Origin: Symbiodinium natans
Lineage: Eukaryota; Sar; Dinophyceae; Suessiales; Symbiodiniaceae
Direction of reading: 5' to 3'
Length of the DNA: 64,000 bases
NCBI GenBank assembly: GCA_905221605.1
Contig: CAJNDS010002473.1
Coordinates: forward strand, 40,001-104,000
The translations under genes were made by a program, and so were the position numbers. The notes below the pieces were generated by a model. The model did no database searches. It was not told the DNA's origin and was given only the letters and a program-made list of their open reading frames with translations. This document shows positions 40,959-50,556 of this stretch, one piece after another. Positions within the stretch are counted from its first letter, which is position 1. Each line of letters starts with the position of its first letter.

Positions 40959-42185
40959 GTTTAGGGTTTAGGGTTTAGGGTTTAGGGTTTAGGGTTTAGG
41001 GTTTAGGGTTTAGGGTTTAGGGTTTAGGGTTTAGGGTTTAGGGCTTGGGGTTGGGGGGGTGTCGATTTGTGGCGATGCCCCGCCAAAGTACTTCGTATAT
41101 GGGTCTGTGGGGCAAATCTAGGTACATGGCCCCTTCCGGATATGTACAGGGCTTACCTACTGGTTTTTAATAGGGAATGAGGGAATTAGGTATCTTATGT
41201 CCTTGTATAGATATATGTGTATATATATATATATATACACCCTAAACCCTGAACCCTGAACCCTAAAACTATGTAGGGTGCCTCATTCCCTCATTCCCTT
41301 TTGAGCACCAGGATGTTTTTTAATGTCTCGCGTCCAGGGTTCCTTGGATTTGGAGTTGATGTTTGAGAGTTTAGGGTTTAGGGTTTAGGCCTTATGTCCT
41401 TGTATATATAAGGGTTTAGGGTTTAGGGTTTAGGGCTTATGTCCTTGTATATATAAGAGTTTAGGGTTTAGGGTTTAGGGATTCATGTGTCGCCTTTGCT
41501 GAGGGCTTCCTGTGGATATGCTTGGTTTTCAGGACCTTAGACTTTGAAAACCTACAGCCCTAAAACCCTAAAGCCCTGAACCGTTAACAGTCCTATAGCC
41601 CTGAAATTAAACTTAAAACCCTAAACCCCCAATACCAAAAGCCACAAATTCCCGAAACCCTAAACCCTGAGACCTTGAAAGCCCCAAAACCCTAAACAAA
41701 CCCTCAAAGCCCTAAAACCCTTAAAATAAATCCTAAACACCCTGAAAAGCCTGAAAACCTAAAAGCCCTTAAACCCTAAAAAGCCCAAAACCCCTAAACC
41801 CAAACCCTAAGACCCTGAAAGCCCTAAAGCCCTGAACAAAAAAAAGCCCTCAAACACCAAAGTTGCCTGAAAGCCTCTACATCCCTAAAAAAACCCAAAC
41901 CCTAGACCCTCAAGCCCTACAACCCCAAAACCCTAAAACCCGAAAAGCCCTAAAAACCCCAAAACCCCGAAAGTCTAAAAACCTCAAACCCTAACAACCC
42001 TAAAGCCCTAGAAGCGCTAAAGGCCTAAAACCCCTAAACGCCTACACCCCAAAACCAAAACCCTAAACCCTAAACCGACCCTAAACCCTAAACCCTAAAC
42101 CCTAAACCCTAAACCCTAAACCCTAAACCCTAAACCCTAAACCCTAAACCCTAAACCCTAAACCCTAAACCCTAAACCCTCGGAG
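40959..42185. repeat. NHE intron: TTTAGGG start, degenerate then pure CCCTAAA end
   Basis: TTTAGGG 40957-41045, family D element 41158-41312, TTTAGGG blocks with a repeated CTTATGTCCTTGTATATATA (about 41391 and 41437), degenerate CCCTAAAA-type units 41545-42060, then pure CCCTAAA 42074-42180 to the acceptor. Confidence 0.85.
41158..41312. mobile_element. MITE family D copy with TA run and CCCTAAA words
   Basis: CTGGTTTTTAATAGGGAATG.. / ..CATTCCCTTTTGAGCACCAG; interior has (TA)n and CCCTAAACCCTGAACCC. Confidence 0.7.
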
Positions 42186-42254
42186 GCCTCCATGTGATCA
42201 TCCTCTTCTTCGGCTCCCTTGGCTTGGGCGTGGCCTTTGCCGTGGTGGCCTTCA
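42186..42254 (+). CDS. NHE exon: transmembrane helix (LHVIILFFGSLGLGVAFAVV)
   Basis: Acceptor CCTCGGAG after about 17 pure CCCTAAA units; LHVIILFFGSLGLGVAFAVV then AFS, a glycine-rich membrane helix fitting the NHE segment after the FGES helix (f..f..GS...Gv.fg). Donor TTCA|GTGCAAC or a GC site two bases later; reading on meets TAA. Confidence 0.7.
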
Positions 42255-42265
42255 GTGCAACTTAA

Positions 42266-42475
42266 GGTTTGAGGTTTAGGGTTTAGGGTTTAGGGCTGGG
42301 GTTTAGGGTTTAGGGTTTAGGGTTTGGGGTTTGGGGTTTGGGGTTTGGGGTTTGGGGTTTGGGGTTTGGGGTTTGGGGTTTAGGGGTTTAGGGGTTTAGG
42401 GGTTTGGGGTTTAGGGTTTTGGGTTTGGGGTCTGGGGTTTGGGGCTGAGGGTTTAGGGTTGTGGGTTTAAGGTAA
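42266..42475. repeat. TTTAGGG to (TTTGGGG)n array
   Basis: TTTAGGG units, then about eleven TTTGGGG units, then mixed. Follows the NHE helix exon. Confidence 0.9.
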
Positions 42476-42479
42476 ATTT

Positions 42480-43175
42480 TGGGTTTAGGGCAACACTCCT
42501 CAAGCCCAAGATTTGACAACTAGACCATGAGGTAGCAACCTCTGCTGGACGTTATTGACCACGCTCACGGATCGCTTCAAAGCGTGAACTCCTTCCCATG
42601 GAATCTTCTCCTTGTTTTTTTCCCTCTTTCGATTTTTCATCGACTTGCAAGAAACGTGCGCAGTCATTTATTATCGAACGAAAGGAAAACAAAGGGGTTC
42701 GTTCACTTTGTTCACTCCCGGTATCATGAATAATCATAACAATAATAATAATAATAATTGCGAAGTAAAAGGGATAGTACTAATAGTACTAGCAACAATA
42801 GTACTAGTAATAATAATGACGATAATAAAGGTAATAAGAATAATAACAATCAGAATAACAATAATACTAACAAACATAATAAGAATGATAGCAATAATAA
42901 TGAGCGAGCGAATGATGTTCTCTTCGTTCACACATCTTAGTCTTTTCCTTTCTATCCGTTTCCTTTTCACACGGACATGGAATATTTCTCTTTTGCCAGT
43001 GATAAAACACTGAGAGAAAAGTGAATAGAGATTGTTGACTCATTCACTTGGGAAATCTTGCGTAAACTCATGCTTTCCAGCATTCATGTCATTCAGTCGT
43101 GTTGTACGAGATTATTGGGACTTTTGGCAGGCAAAGAAAAGGAATAACAACGGTGGAAGGAGCTCGAATCCTAAG
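42480..43175. other. Repeat-free AT-rich island with AAT/AAC-rich core
   Basis: About 700 bp without telomeric motif and AT-rich. The core 42736-42903 is built of AAT, AAC and AAG-like triplets, open in several frames (Asn-rich or Ile-rich). Base composition is unlike the neighbours; no gene proven. Confidence 0.6.
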
Positions 43176-43265
43176 AAACCCTAAACCCTAAGCCCCTAAG
43201 CCAGACTGCCAGATCGCATGTCACAAACGGCCGCCTTGGGGTAGAACACGGCGACGATCCCTCAG

Positions 43266-43352
43266 GTCTCCTGCATGATCATGCGTGTGACGCGACTGGG
43301 GCACTCCTCCGCGGACGCCATCCTTTTCTTGAGCCATGGACTGCAAGAGCAG
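43266..43352 (+). CDS. Candidate NHE exon (VSCMIMRVTRLGHSSADAIL)
   Basis: Acceptor CCCTCAG; VSCMIMRVTRLGHSSADAIL then FLSHGLQEQ; donor CAG|GTGGAG, phase 0 to 0. Position fits the loop or helix before LAE, but there is no diagnostic residue; a second frame is also open. Confidence 0.45.
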
Positions 43353-43589
43353 GTGGAGTTTAGAGTTTAGGTTTGCTTAGGCTAAATAATCAACCCTAGA
43401 AGATAGAGAACTTTCAGATCTCAAAGCCATTTTGGGGGCCCTGGGGACACTTCTTGTAGGGGCTTAGAGTGTAGGGTTTTGGATTTAAAACCCCCATACC
43501 ATAGCACCGGGCGTGAGCATCCCCTGTAGTATGAGGATTTGGGTTTAGGGCTGCAACAGAGGCCGCAACACGGGCCACAATCGTACCAC

Positions 43590-43650
43590 TGGTTGGTAGG
43601 GAATGAGGAGTAATGGTTGCCCCTAGCTCTGTATTCCCTACCAACCAAGC
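43590..43650. mobile_element. Short perfect-armed hairpin element
   Basis: GGTTGGTAGGGAAT and ATTCCCTACCAACC form a perfect 14-bp inverted repeat around 30 bases; related to family D ends. Confidence 0.75.
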
Positions 43651-43659
43651 TTTCACGGC

Positions 43660-44878
43660 TCCAGCAACTGAACCCTGAACCCCAAACCCCCTGTAAAGCC
43701 ATAAAGCCCTAAAACCCTAAAACCCTACCTAAATGCTAAACCCTAAGCCTTAAACCCAAAAACCTAAAACCCTGAAACTCCTACCTAAAACCTAAACCCC
43801 AATCCCTACCAAAGCGCCCCAGCTCCCAGCAGCCGAGGCTCTTTACACCCTTTGCCATGCACCTCGGCCGCCCTAGGCTGTATTATCCTTATAGATATTA
43901 TGATTTTTGTTTGTATAATGTTTTTTTGTATCTTTGAATGGTATGCCTAGGTTCCACATATGAGGCACCTTAGACGCTCGCCAGGCGAAGTTTTCCCTCG
44001 GCTTGTTGCAAAAGCAGGAAGCTCACAAAAATCACCACCACAAAAAGTCCCCCAGTTGTTATGGACCCCTGATTTTGCGGTTTGGACCTTGTTTTCTCGG
44101 TCTAGCGTTTCCTCTTACACACAGAGGAAGTAGAGGTTTTCCGATTGAAACACAGAGGAAATAGAGCAGTGGGCGTGCAAACCTGCGCCGCGAACTGTTT
44201 TCTGCCATTTTCCCCGCTTGCCCACTTGCTCTGGTCCCTTAGCGGAAAGCCAAATTGCCCCACTTGCCACACTTGCCCAGTGTTCGCAGGCAGTTTATAC
44301 CACTTGCCCGACTTGGGGGGCGGGGGGGAAAGGGTGGGGAGAGTGCCACTTGCCCCTGAAACCTCTATGTCCTCTATCTCTCTGTATTTAACAGGAAAAC
44401 AGGAGGAAAGTCAGGCTGTGAAGGGACTTCAGAACACATGCGAATCCCGTCCAAACCCGTCATGCGAACATTGTGTTTGCATACGGGCGGGCGGGGGGGG
44501 GGGGTGGGGCTGCTGCCCCCCCTCCCCAACCCACCGCCCCGAATTTTTTTAAATACACTTTCACAGGAAAATTTGTTTGCACTTTTACTTATTTGGATAG
44601 GAGAACCTTTTGTAAACCCGTCATGCGCGAGCATTGACTTTGTCAATGGGGAGGGGGGGTGGACCCCCCCCCACCCCGTTTAGGGCTTAGGGTTTAGGGT
44701 TTAGGGTTTAGGGTTTAGAACTTAGGGTTTAAGATGTCTTCGTCGCAGGCTCTACGGGAACAAGGTCATTGGGCCAGCTGACTTGGGGTCGAGGGCTTAG
44801 GGATGTGGGTGTGAGGGTTTAGGGTTTAGGGTTTAGGGTTTAGGGTTTAGGGTTTAGGGTTTAGGGCGCGAGCTGCAG
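43660..44878. other. NHE intron(s)
   Basis: CCCTAAA-like words 43675-43800; unique 43810-44680 with repeated CCACTTGCCC words (44225-44360) and a diverged duplicated piece starting AAACCCGTCATGCG at 44455 and 44613; TTTAGGG 44683-44730 and 44815-44866. Confidence 0.6.
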
Positions 44879-44921
44879 GTACAGCTTGGCCGAGCAAGTC
44901 CGGATGTCCGGCATCATCACC
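44879..44921 (+). CDS. NHE exon: LAE..RMSGI motif
   Basis: YSLAEQVRMSGIIT matches NHE 'Y.lAe.l.lSGI.t'. Acceptor GCTGCAG|G, donor ACC|GTCGGC. Joined to the next exon the length agrees residue for residue with the plant/NHE8-type SGI..V.F.GIVM stretch. Confidence 0.83.
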
Positions 44922-44937
44922 GTCGGCTGGCTGATGT

Positions 44938-45528
44938 TGGCACCCTAAACCCTAAACCCTAAACCCTAAACCCTAAACCCTAAACCCTAAACCCTAAACC
45001 CTAAACCCTGAACCCTAAACCCGAAACCCTAAACCCTAAACCCTAAACCCTAAACCCTAACTTACCCCTCTGCTGCCAATCCAAAGGGTCGGAACTTCAG
45101 GGGCACCTTCATTGTCGCCGTCGGCCTTGCCCGACGGGCCCAGCTTAAATCCATAGTGTAGGGGTCGGAATAATTTCTATTTGTATTCCCTTATGGTCCC
45201 TTTTTTTTTTTTACTATAACAACCCCCCAAAACCCTATTATAATTATGAAGGCCCCTTTTGTAGCCCCAAACTCCCCCTTGTTTGGCATGCTTGCTCCTT
45301 TCCCGGAAGATAAGGACCAGAATTTCGAGTTTCGGATTTATGGTTTTTAGTGTTTAGGGTTTAGGGGTTTCTGGTAGGGCTTTGAGCGATGTGATCCGAG
45401 ACTTTAGGTCAGGGTTTGGAACCCAACGTCCCAAACCCCAAAATTCCCAAACCTTAAGCCCTAAACCTTATGAACCCTGAACCCCAAACTCTCAACCCAA
45501 AACCCCAAATCGCAAATCTTCCACCCAG
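44938..45528. repeat. NHE intron between SGIIT and VLFGSIVM
   Basis: Begins with GTCGGCTGG, then CCCTAAA 44942-45060, unique 45065-45330, TTTAGGG words 45350-45372, degenerate CCCTAAA 45420-45515. Here the array order is mixed. Confidence 0.7.
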
Positions 45529-45606
45529 GTCCTCTTTGGCTCCATCGTCATGGGCGCCTATGCGCCTCCGCACCTCACACAGGAGGCGGCTGAGCAATTG
45601 TGGGAC
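45529..45606 (+). CDS. NHE exon: VLFGSIVMGAY motif
   Basis: VLFGSIVMGAYAPPHL then TQEAAEQLW; family: V.FcGIvM..Y....ls..s. Acceptor CCACCCAG, phase 0. End uncertain: TGG|GACTTAGG would be a GA donor (phase 0); a GT donor at 45600 leaves phase 2. Confidence 0.85.
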
Positions 45607-46320
45607 TTAGGATCTAGGGTTTAGGATCTAGAGTTTAGGGTTTAGGGTTTGAGAGCTTGGGGTATTTCGATGAGTTTAGGGATTCGGCCGCTTGGGTGCT
45701 AAACCTTATTTCGTGCGCGACACTGTGGTGGCGCTCACCTTCCACACCTACCACCTGCTACTGCAAAACCTTATTTTAGTGCTCAAGCCCCAACCCCTAG
45801 TCCCAAGCCCTGAACCTGGGTTTCTTGGTGTGCTGAACGACAGTCTACGCCGCATTTCTTAGTGTCTTGGATTTCGGGTGTCTTCCCATATGGACCTTAG
45901 AGGGTCATACAGAGGGGTTGAAATTACCTTACTCTCTTGCCCTAAACCCTGAACCCTAAACCCTAAACCCTAAACCCTGAATCCTAAACCCGAAGGAAGT
46001 AGTAGGATAGACGCCCAACCCGAAATCCAACCAACAAAGCCCTCAAGCTCCTGGGCTGAGGCTTAAGGGTTTAGGGTTTAGGGCTTAGGGTTTAGGGCTT
46101 AGGGGTTAGGGTTTAGGGTTTGGGGTTTAGGGTTTAGGGTTTAGGGCTTAGGGTTTAGGGTTTAGGGTTTAGGGTTTAGCGCGTGTTGGGTTCCGATATG
46201 TTCGATGGCCACCCGGAAGCCCAAAGGACGGATGTCGGGTTTAGGGTTTAGGTGCAGGGCTTGCTTGTGTAGGGTTTTGGGTTTGGAGTTGAGGGTTTGG
46301 AAGCCCCATGCCTTAAAGAG

Positions 46321-46418
46321 GCCACCACGTTCGCGTCCTTCTTGCTGAAGCAAGCTGCCTCAGTCGGGGCAGCTGGGCCGTATTTATGTCATTGGTTGAC
46401 CTGTTTCTTCGCCTGTAG
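46321..46418 (+). CDS. Candidate NHE exon (two open frames)
   Basis: After TTAAAGAG. Phase 0 reads ATTFASFLLKQAASVGAAGP; phase 1 reads HVRVLLAEASCLSRGSWAVF, which recalls the NHE 'f..la.laE..vf...g..vf' helix. Only one can be right and the end is unclear. It precedes a CCCCAAA array. Confidence 0.42.
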
Positions 46419-47235
46419 GGGTTTTGGGATTAGGGCTGGACTCGCCCCAAACCCCAAACCCCAAACCCAAACCCCAAACCCGAAACCCCAAACCCCAAAC
46501 CCCAAACCCCAAACCTCAAACCCCAAACCCCAAACCCCAAACCCAGGCTCGGAATAGAGTTTGGGCGTAGCCTTCAGCTCCATGTGGGGTGTCTCCAAAC
46601 AGGGGTTCCCCGAATGTACGCTCAGAAGCATGTACGTTATGAGAGAAACCCCCGAAAAAAGGGTACTTCGGAAACCCGCAATGTCAGCCCCTGATGGAAA
46701 CTTCCCCCGTGTCAAGGGAGTTGGGGTGGGTGTTCTATTCCTGTCAGTGTTATTTATAGTAGTCCTGTAGGATCCCCTGTTGTGGAAGGTCAGCTAGGTA
46801 GTTTAGTCTGGGGCCCATTTGCAGGTATTGAGGTATTTACAGTTTGGGTTCTGGCTGAAACTTTCAGGATCCACCTCAACACGAGAGGTTTAGGGTTTAG
46901 GGTTTGAGATTTAGGGTTTAGGATGTAGAGTGTAGGGTTTGGGGATTTTAGGGTTTAGGGGTTGAGATACCTCAATGGTATCTACGGGGGCCCCGAACTT
47001 GCGATGTAGGCGGTGCTTTGTGCATTTTTTAGAGCGCAGGTGCACTTATTCCCTAAACCCCAAACCCTAAACCCTAAACCCTAAACCCCAAACCCTAAAC
47101 CCTAAACCCTAGGTTGCATGGACTCTTCGAGCTTAGGCTACACCTGATGCAGACATAGGCATCCACACATGCCCACATGATTGTTTAGGGTTTAGGGTTT
47201 AGGGTTTAGGGTTTAGGGTTTAGGGTTTAGGGTTT

Positions 47236-47380
47236 AGGGACTGAAGGACGGACCCTTATGAAGGACCTCAGGGTTTTTTTAGGGGTTAGTTAGGGGCTGC
47301 TTGAGTATATAGGGACTATACGGGTATATAGGGGTTGCATAGTGGAATAAGATTAAGGTTCCCTTCTAGGGGTCCCTCTT
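47236..47380. mobile_element. MITE family E copy
   Basis: GGACCCTTATGAAGGACCTC..TATATAGGGACTATA..AATAAGATTAAGGTTCCC with TTCTAGGGGTCCC; close to the 3880 copy. Confidence 0.65.
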
Positions 47381-47572
47381 TCTACCCCTTAAGGTTGAGT
47401 GGGTCTGACTTAGCTATTTTGACAGAGTTTGTTTGAGGAGTCTTTTCCTACCGTTAAGGGCGCGCATGAAAAGTACACTGTTCAATACTGTACCTATCAT
47501 GCACATCCCTTGAAGCCAGGAGTCAGAGACACCTGCGCCCAAGAGAGCTAACCCTAACCCCTAAATCCTAAG

Positions 47573-47605
47573 GACCTGATCGTCTTCTTGAACTGCGGGA
47601 TCCAG
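47573..47605 (+). CDS. NHE micro-exon (DLIVFLNCGIQ)
   Basis: ATCCTAAG acceptor, DLIVFLNCGIQ, donor CAG|GCCGGG (GC type), phase 0 to 0. Joined to VMLICLVARAAAVFPMS it gives one continuous NHE helix ending in the conserved aRa..vfPls. 33 bases long. Confidence 0.55.
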
Positions 47606-47892
47606 GCCGGGTCTCCTTGTCTTTTTCTCTCAGATTTGTTGTGGGCTGCTACATCCAGGGTTTAGAGTTTAGGGCCTCTTGTAGGTACCTTTGTTTTTAC
47701 GTGTTTGTTTTCAAAAGCTCGTTTTTGATTCAATTCTGGGTTTATAGAATAATCCTCCAATATCGGATCACAAGCCTCAGGGGCTTCTTGGAAGTCTCAC
47801 ATTTCGGGATTTTCGGTGTTTTTCTTGCGATTTGAGATCCGTGGGTTCGTCTCGCCACCACCCCCTGTTCGACTAGCACAAGCTTGTCCACT

Positions 47893-47991
47893 GCAAGGGG
47901 GAGGGGGGTTCCAGGGAAGTAGGGTTTAGGGTTTAGGGTTTGGGGTTTGGGGTTTAGGGTACTTCCCTTGAACCCCCCTCCCCCTTAAGAA
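47893..47991. mobile_element. Palindromic element whose loop is a telomeric array
   Basis: Arms AAGGGGGAGGGGGGTTCCAG with GGAAGTA, and TACTTCCC with TTGAACCCCCCTCCCCCTTA, pair over about 27 bases. The loop (about 47921-47959) is only TTTAGGG/TTTGGGG units. Confidence 0.85.
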
Positions 47992-48184
47992 CCCTGGAAT
48001 AGGGTCATGGGGCCACACACTGGGCGTCTGACAGCGCCAGGGTTTATGAGACTCTACACGCTCAAGAAGCCCTCAACCTAAACCATTTCTGCTATATCGC
48101 CTGAGCCCCAAGCCCCGAAAACCCTGAACCCCGGACCCCAATAGACTGAACCTAGACTTTACAGCCCTACACCCCAACACACAG

Positions 48185-48298
48185 GCTAGGACCGGGAGTA
48201 GGCCCTTTTCCCCTTTTTTTAGGGTTGGGGTTCCCTTATAATCCCCTTAAAACCAAAAAGGGTACCCTTTTTATTCCTAGGTTACCCCCGGGTCTGGC
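48185..48298. mobile_element. MITE family A copy
   Basis: CTAGGACCGGGAGTAGGCCC..TTCCCTTATAATCCCC..AAAAAGGGTACCC..CCTAGGTTACCCCCGGGTCT. Confidence 0.75.
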
Positions 48299-48929
48299 CG
48301 GGTGTCCTAGTATTTTGGGTCTGAGGGGTTCCCATATTGTGGGAGATGTTCATACTGGACCTGCAGCTAAACCCTACAACCTTTGAGTTTGGTGCTGCGG
48401 CCTGAACAACCCTATAGGGTTTAGGGTTGAGGGTTTATGGTTTAGGGTTTAGGGTTTATTGAGGAGTCAGGGGATGGCAGAACTACCGCAAGAAGCGGCC
48501 CCTTGTTTACTCAGAATGTTCTAGTGTTCTATGGTTTAGGGTTTAGGGTTTAGGGTTATAACTTGAGTGTTAAGAGCTGCTCAAGCACGCGCCTGTGGCC
48601 GGGAGGTGGTCCATGTCAGCCAGAAAGGTTTGGTGGTCGGCTGCTGGGCCTGGATCTCAGGTGCAAAGCAAGCCCAAAGATTTAGGGTTTAGGGTTTGGG
48701 TTTGGGGTTTAGGGTTTAGGGTTGAATTAGGGCTACTGAACCCCTGAACCCTGAAGCCCGAAGACCCTGAGCCCTGAACTTAAACGCCCCCTGAATCTAA
48801 GGCTCCAAGTATGGGCCCCAACACGGGCCTTGAAGGCCTTGTTTGGGGAGAAGAACAGGAACGCACTCAAAGGTATAAACTACAGGGTATATCGTGGGTC
48901 TCCACTGTAAGGACCCAAAACTTATTCTT

Positions 48930-49043
48930 ACTTAGTCATGAGTGAGGGAATCGGAGACCCTACATCCCCCTATATGACCCTTTAAACAATTCTATAGGGC
49001 ACCTGATGCCCTCCCCCCCCGCATTCCCTACCAGGAACCAGCA
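48930..49043. mobile_element. MITE family D copy
   Basis: TTACTTAGTCATGAGTGAGG.. / ..GCATTCCCTACCAGGAACCA, with a C(8) run inside; diverged. Confidence 0.55.
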
Positions 49044-49555
49044 AGAATCTTAAGCCCCCCATACTAGGCGGGCCCGGGCCCTGTACCCTAAACCCTAAAC
49101 CTTAGGCTTAAAGCCTGACACCGGGTTCTGTTGCCGGCATACCCGAAGAAGCTGCAGTACCTCCCCCGGCCTACATAAACCAGACACTGTAAGTTACAAA
49201 GTACAAGCTTCAAACGGACAGCCCTAACCTGCAAACTCAGAACCTTGCGCAGAGAAAGTTTCGCCTGGCTTATAGACAGTCCTTAACTTCGTTGGAGACG
49301 TACGTCCCAAAGCCGAACCGCCTACACCCAGCAGGGTTAAGTCTTAGCCCTAGACCCTAGAGCCAAACCCTAAACCCTAAACCCTAAACCCTACACCCTA
49401 AACCCTAAACCCTGAACCCTAAATCCTAAACCCTGAACCCTGAACCCTAAACCCTAAACCCTAAACCCTAAACGCCAAACGCCCTAAACCCCAAACCCCA
49501 AACCCTGCCTCCTCCCTAGTAGGGCTAAGGTAGGATTAAGGCTTTGGGGTGTCAG

Positions 49556-49654
49556 GTCATGCTCATCTGCTTGGTGGCACGTGCAGCCGCCGTGTTCCCC
49601 ATGTCGTGGATTTGCAACAGCATCAAGCGCCCTGGCTTCAAACGCCTCAAAAAG
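49556..49654 (+). CDS. NHE exon: VARAAAVFPMSWICN
   Basis: VMLIC then LVARAAAVFPMSWICN and SIKRPGFKRLKK, 33 codons. NHE family: 'l.l.aRa..VfPls...N'. Acceptor GGTGTCAG; donor AAG|GTTTAGGG, phase 0 to 0. The last 36 bases are repeated 214 bases downstream. Confidence 0.88.
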
Positions 49655-49832
49655 GTTTAGGGTTAGGGTTTAGGGTTTAGGGTTTAGGGTTTAGGGTTTA
49701 GGGTTTAGGGTTTAGGGTTTAGGGTTTTAGGGTTTAGGGTTTAGGGTTTAGGGTTTAGGGTTTAGGGTTTAGGTTTAGCGCTTAGGGTTTAGGGTTTAGG
49801 GTTTAGGGTTTAGGGTTTAGGGTTTAGGGTTT
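49655..49832. repeat. TTTAGGG array between exon end and its copy
   Basis: About 24 units, nearly perfect, with single TTAGGG, TTTTAGGG and TTTAGCG variants. Confidence 0.95.
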
Positions 49833-49868
49833 AGCATCAAGCGACCTGGCTTCAAACGCTTCAACAAG
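49833..49868 (+). repeat. Copy of the NHE exon 3' end inside the telomeric array
   Basis: Thirty-six bases that match the end of the exon at 49619-49654 with three substitutions (CGC to CGA, CTC to TTC, AAA to AAC), ending at the same exon edge and followed by GGGTTTTAAGG. It lies after about 175 bp of TTTAGGG repeat. Either a duplicated donor region or an exon fragment carried by repeat amplification. Confidence 0.85.
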
Positions 49869-49882
49869 GGTTTTAAGGCTTG

Positions 49883-49985
49883 CCTGGGACTCCGGGACTC
49901 TATTTCCCTACAGTCTTGTAGCAACTACCCTGTAATTAGTAGGTATAACTACCCATAAAGCTGTAGGTAAAGAGAGTCCCAGGTA
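49883..49985. mobile_element. Palindromic element (CCTGGGACTC ends)
   Basis: CCTGGGACTCCGGGACTCTA with TTTCCCTACAG, and CTGTAGGTAAAGAGAGTCCC with AGG, form long imperfect arms; a second pair ACTACC/GGTATAACTACC lies inside. Starts 14 bp after the exon-end copy. Confidence 0.7.
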
Positions 49986-50511
49986 GGGTTAAGGGTTTCT
50001 TTCCCTACGCTGAATGTTCGCTAACCCTAAACCCTGATAAGGGGATGCGTTGTGACGCCACCCCTAGGAGTTATGCGTGCGTTTCTTCTAAATCCGCGCC
50101 CAGGGTTTCTCGCTCACGACAAGTACGCTTTGGTTTTGATGGGTACAGGAAAAGTTGATGGATGTCATTAAAGGGGTACACGATTCAGGGTTTTCCTTGA
50201 AAGCCCCAGAGAGGTGACATCTGACAGCTACTTCTGCAGTTCAGGCTCTTGGGGCTTGTCTCCCGTGGGTTCAGGGTTTAGGGCCAGTTCAGGGTTTAGG
50301 GTTAGGGTTTATGGTTTAGGGTTTAGGGTTTAGGGTTGAAGTTTAGGGGTGTACCTGAAGTCGCATGAGAAGCCAGCCTACGCGAGACCTAAAGCCTCCT
50401 AAGGCCCTCCACACCCGCAGCCGCGGGCATCATGGTTTAGGGTTTAGGGTTTCGGGTTTAGGGTTTAGGGTTTAGGGTTTAGGTTGTAGCCTCAGGTGGT
50501 GCGTCAGCCAG

Positions 50512-50556
50512 CGCATTGAGACGGAGCGGCGTCACTTTATCACCTTCAAGCACCAG
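50512..50556 (+). CDS. NHE exon (RIETERRHFITFKHQ)
   Basis: Acceptor GTCAGCCAG, phase 0; RIETERRHFITFKHQ; donor CAG|GCGGAG. The split KHQ|VM reproduces the NHE 'i..k.Q.vm(w)(f/w)sGLRG' block exactly with a GC donor. Confidence 0.75.

Larger units (their letters stand above)
45607..47572. other. NHE intron space
   Basis: TTTAGGG 45612-45650, CCCTAAA 45940-45990, TTTAGGG 46065-46185, CCCCAAA 46447-46545, TTTAGGG 46888-46965, CCCTAAA 47050-47110, TTTAGGG 47183-47240, family E element 47236-47380. Unique pieces between. Confidence 0.65.
47606..49555. other. NHE intron, 1.95 kb
   Basis: Unique T-rich 47610-47870, palindromic element with telomeric loop 47893-47991, family A element 48185-48298, TTTAGGG blocks 48418-48455, 48536-48560 and 48680-48725, family D element 48930-49043, CCCTAAA/CCCCAAA 49365-49507. 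Short coding-like pieces (e.g. 48471-48530) not linked. Confidence 0.6.

Noticed and set aside
42612-43013. 133-codon Asn/Ile-rich protein
   Set aside because: Core is a triplet-like low-complexity AAT/AAC block; frames are open on both strands; no start or splice support.
44749-44800. Possible NHE micro-exon (LYGNKVIGPADLG or ALREQGHWAS)
   Set aside because: Two frames, no motif, and phases do not settle it.
45101-45154. Exon-like island GTFIVAVGLARRAQL
   Set aside because: Resembles a late NHE helix but lies inside the intron between SGIIT and VLFGSIVM, where the protein joins without a gap; out of order. May be a decoy or duplicate.
46389-46715. 108-codon minus-strand frame
   Set aside because: Largely the CCCCAAA array translated as Gly/Phe/Val repeats.
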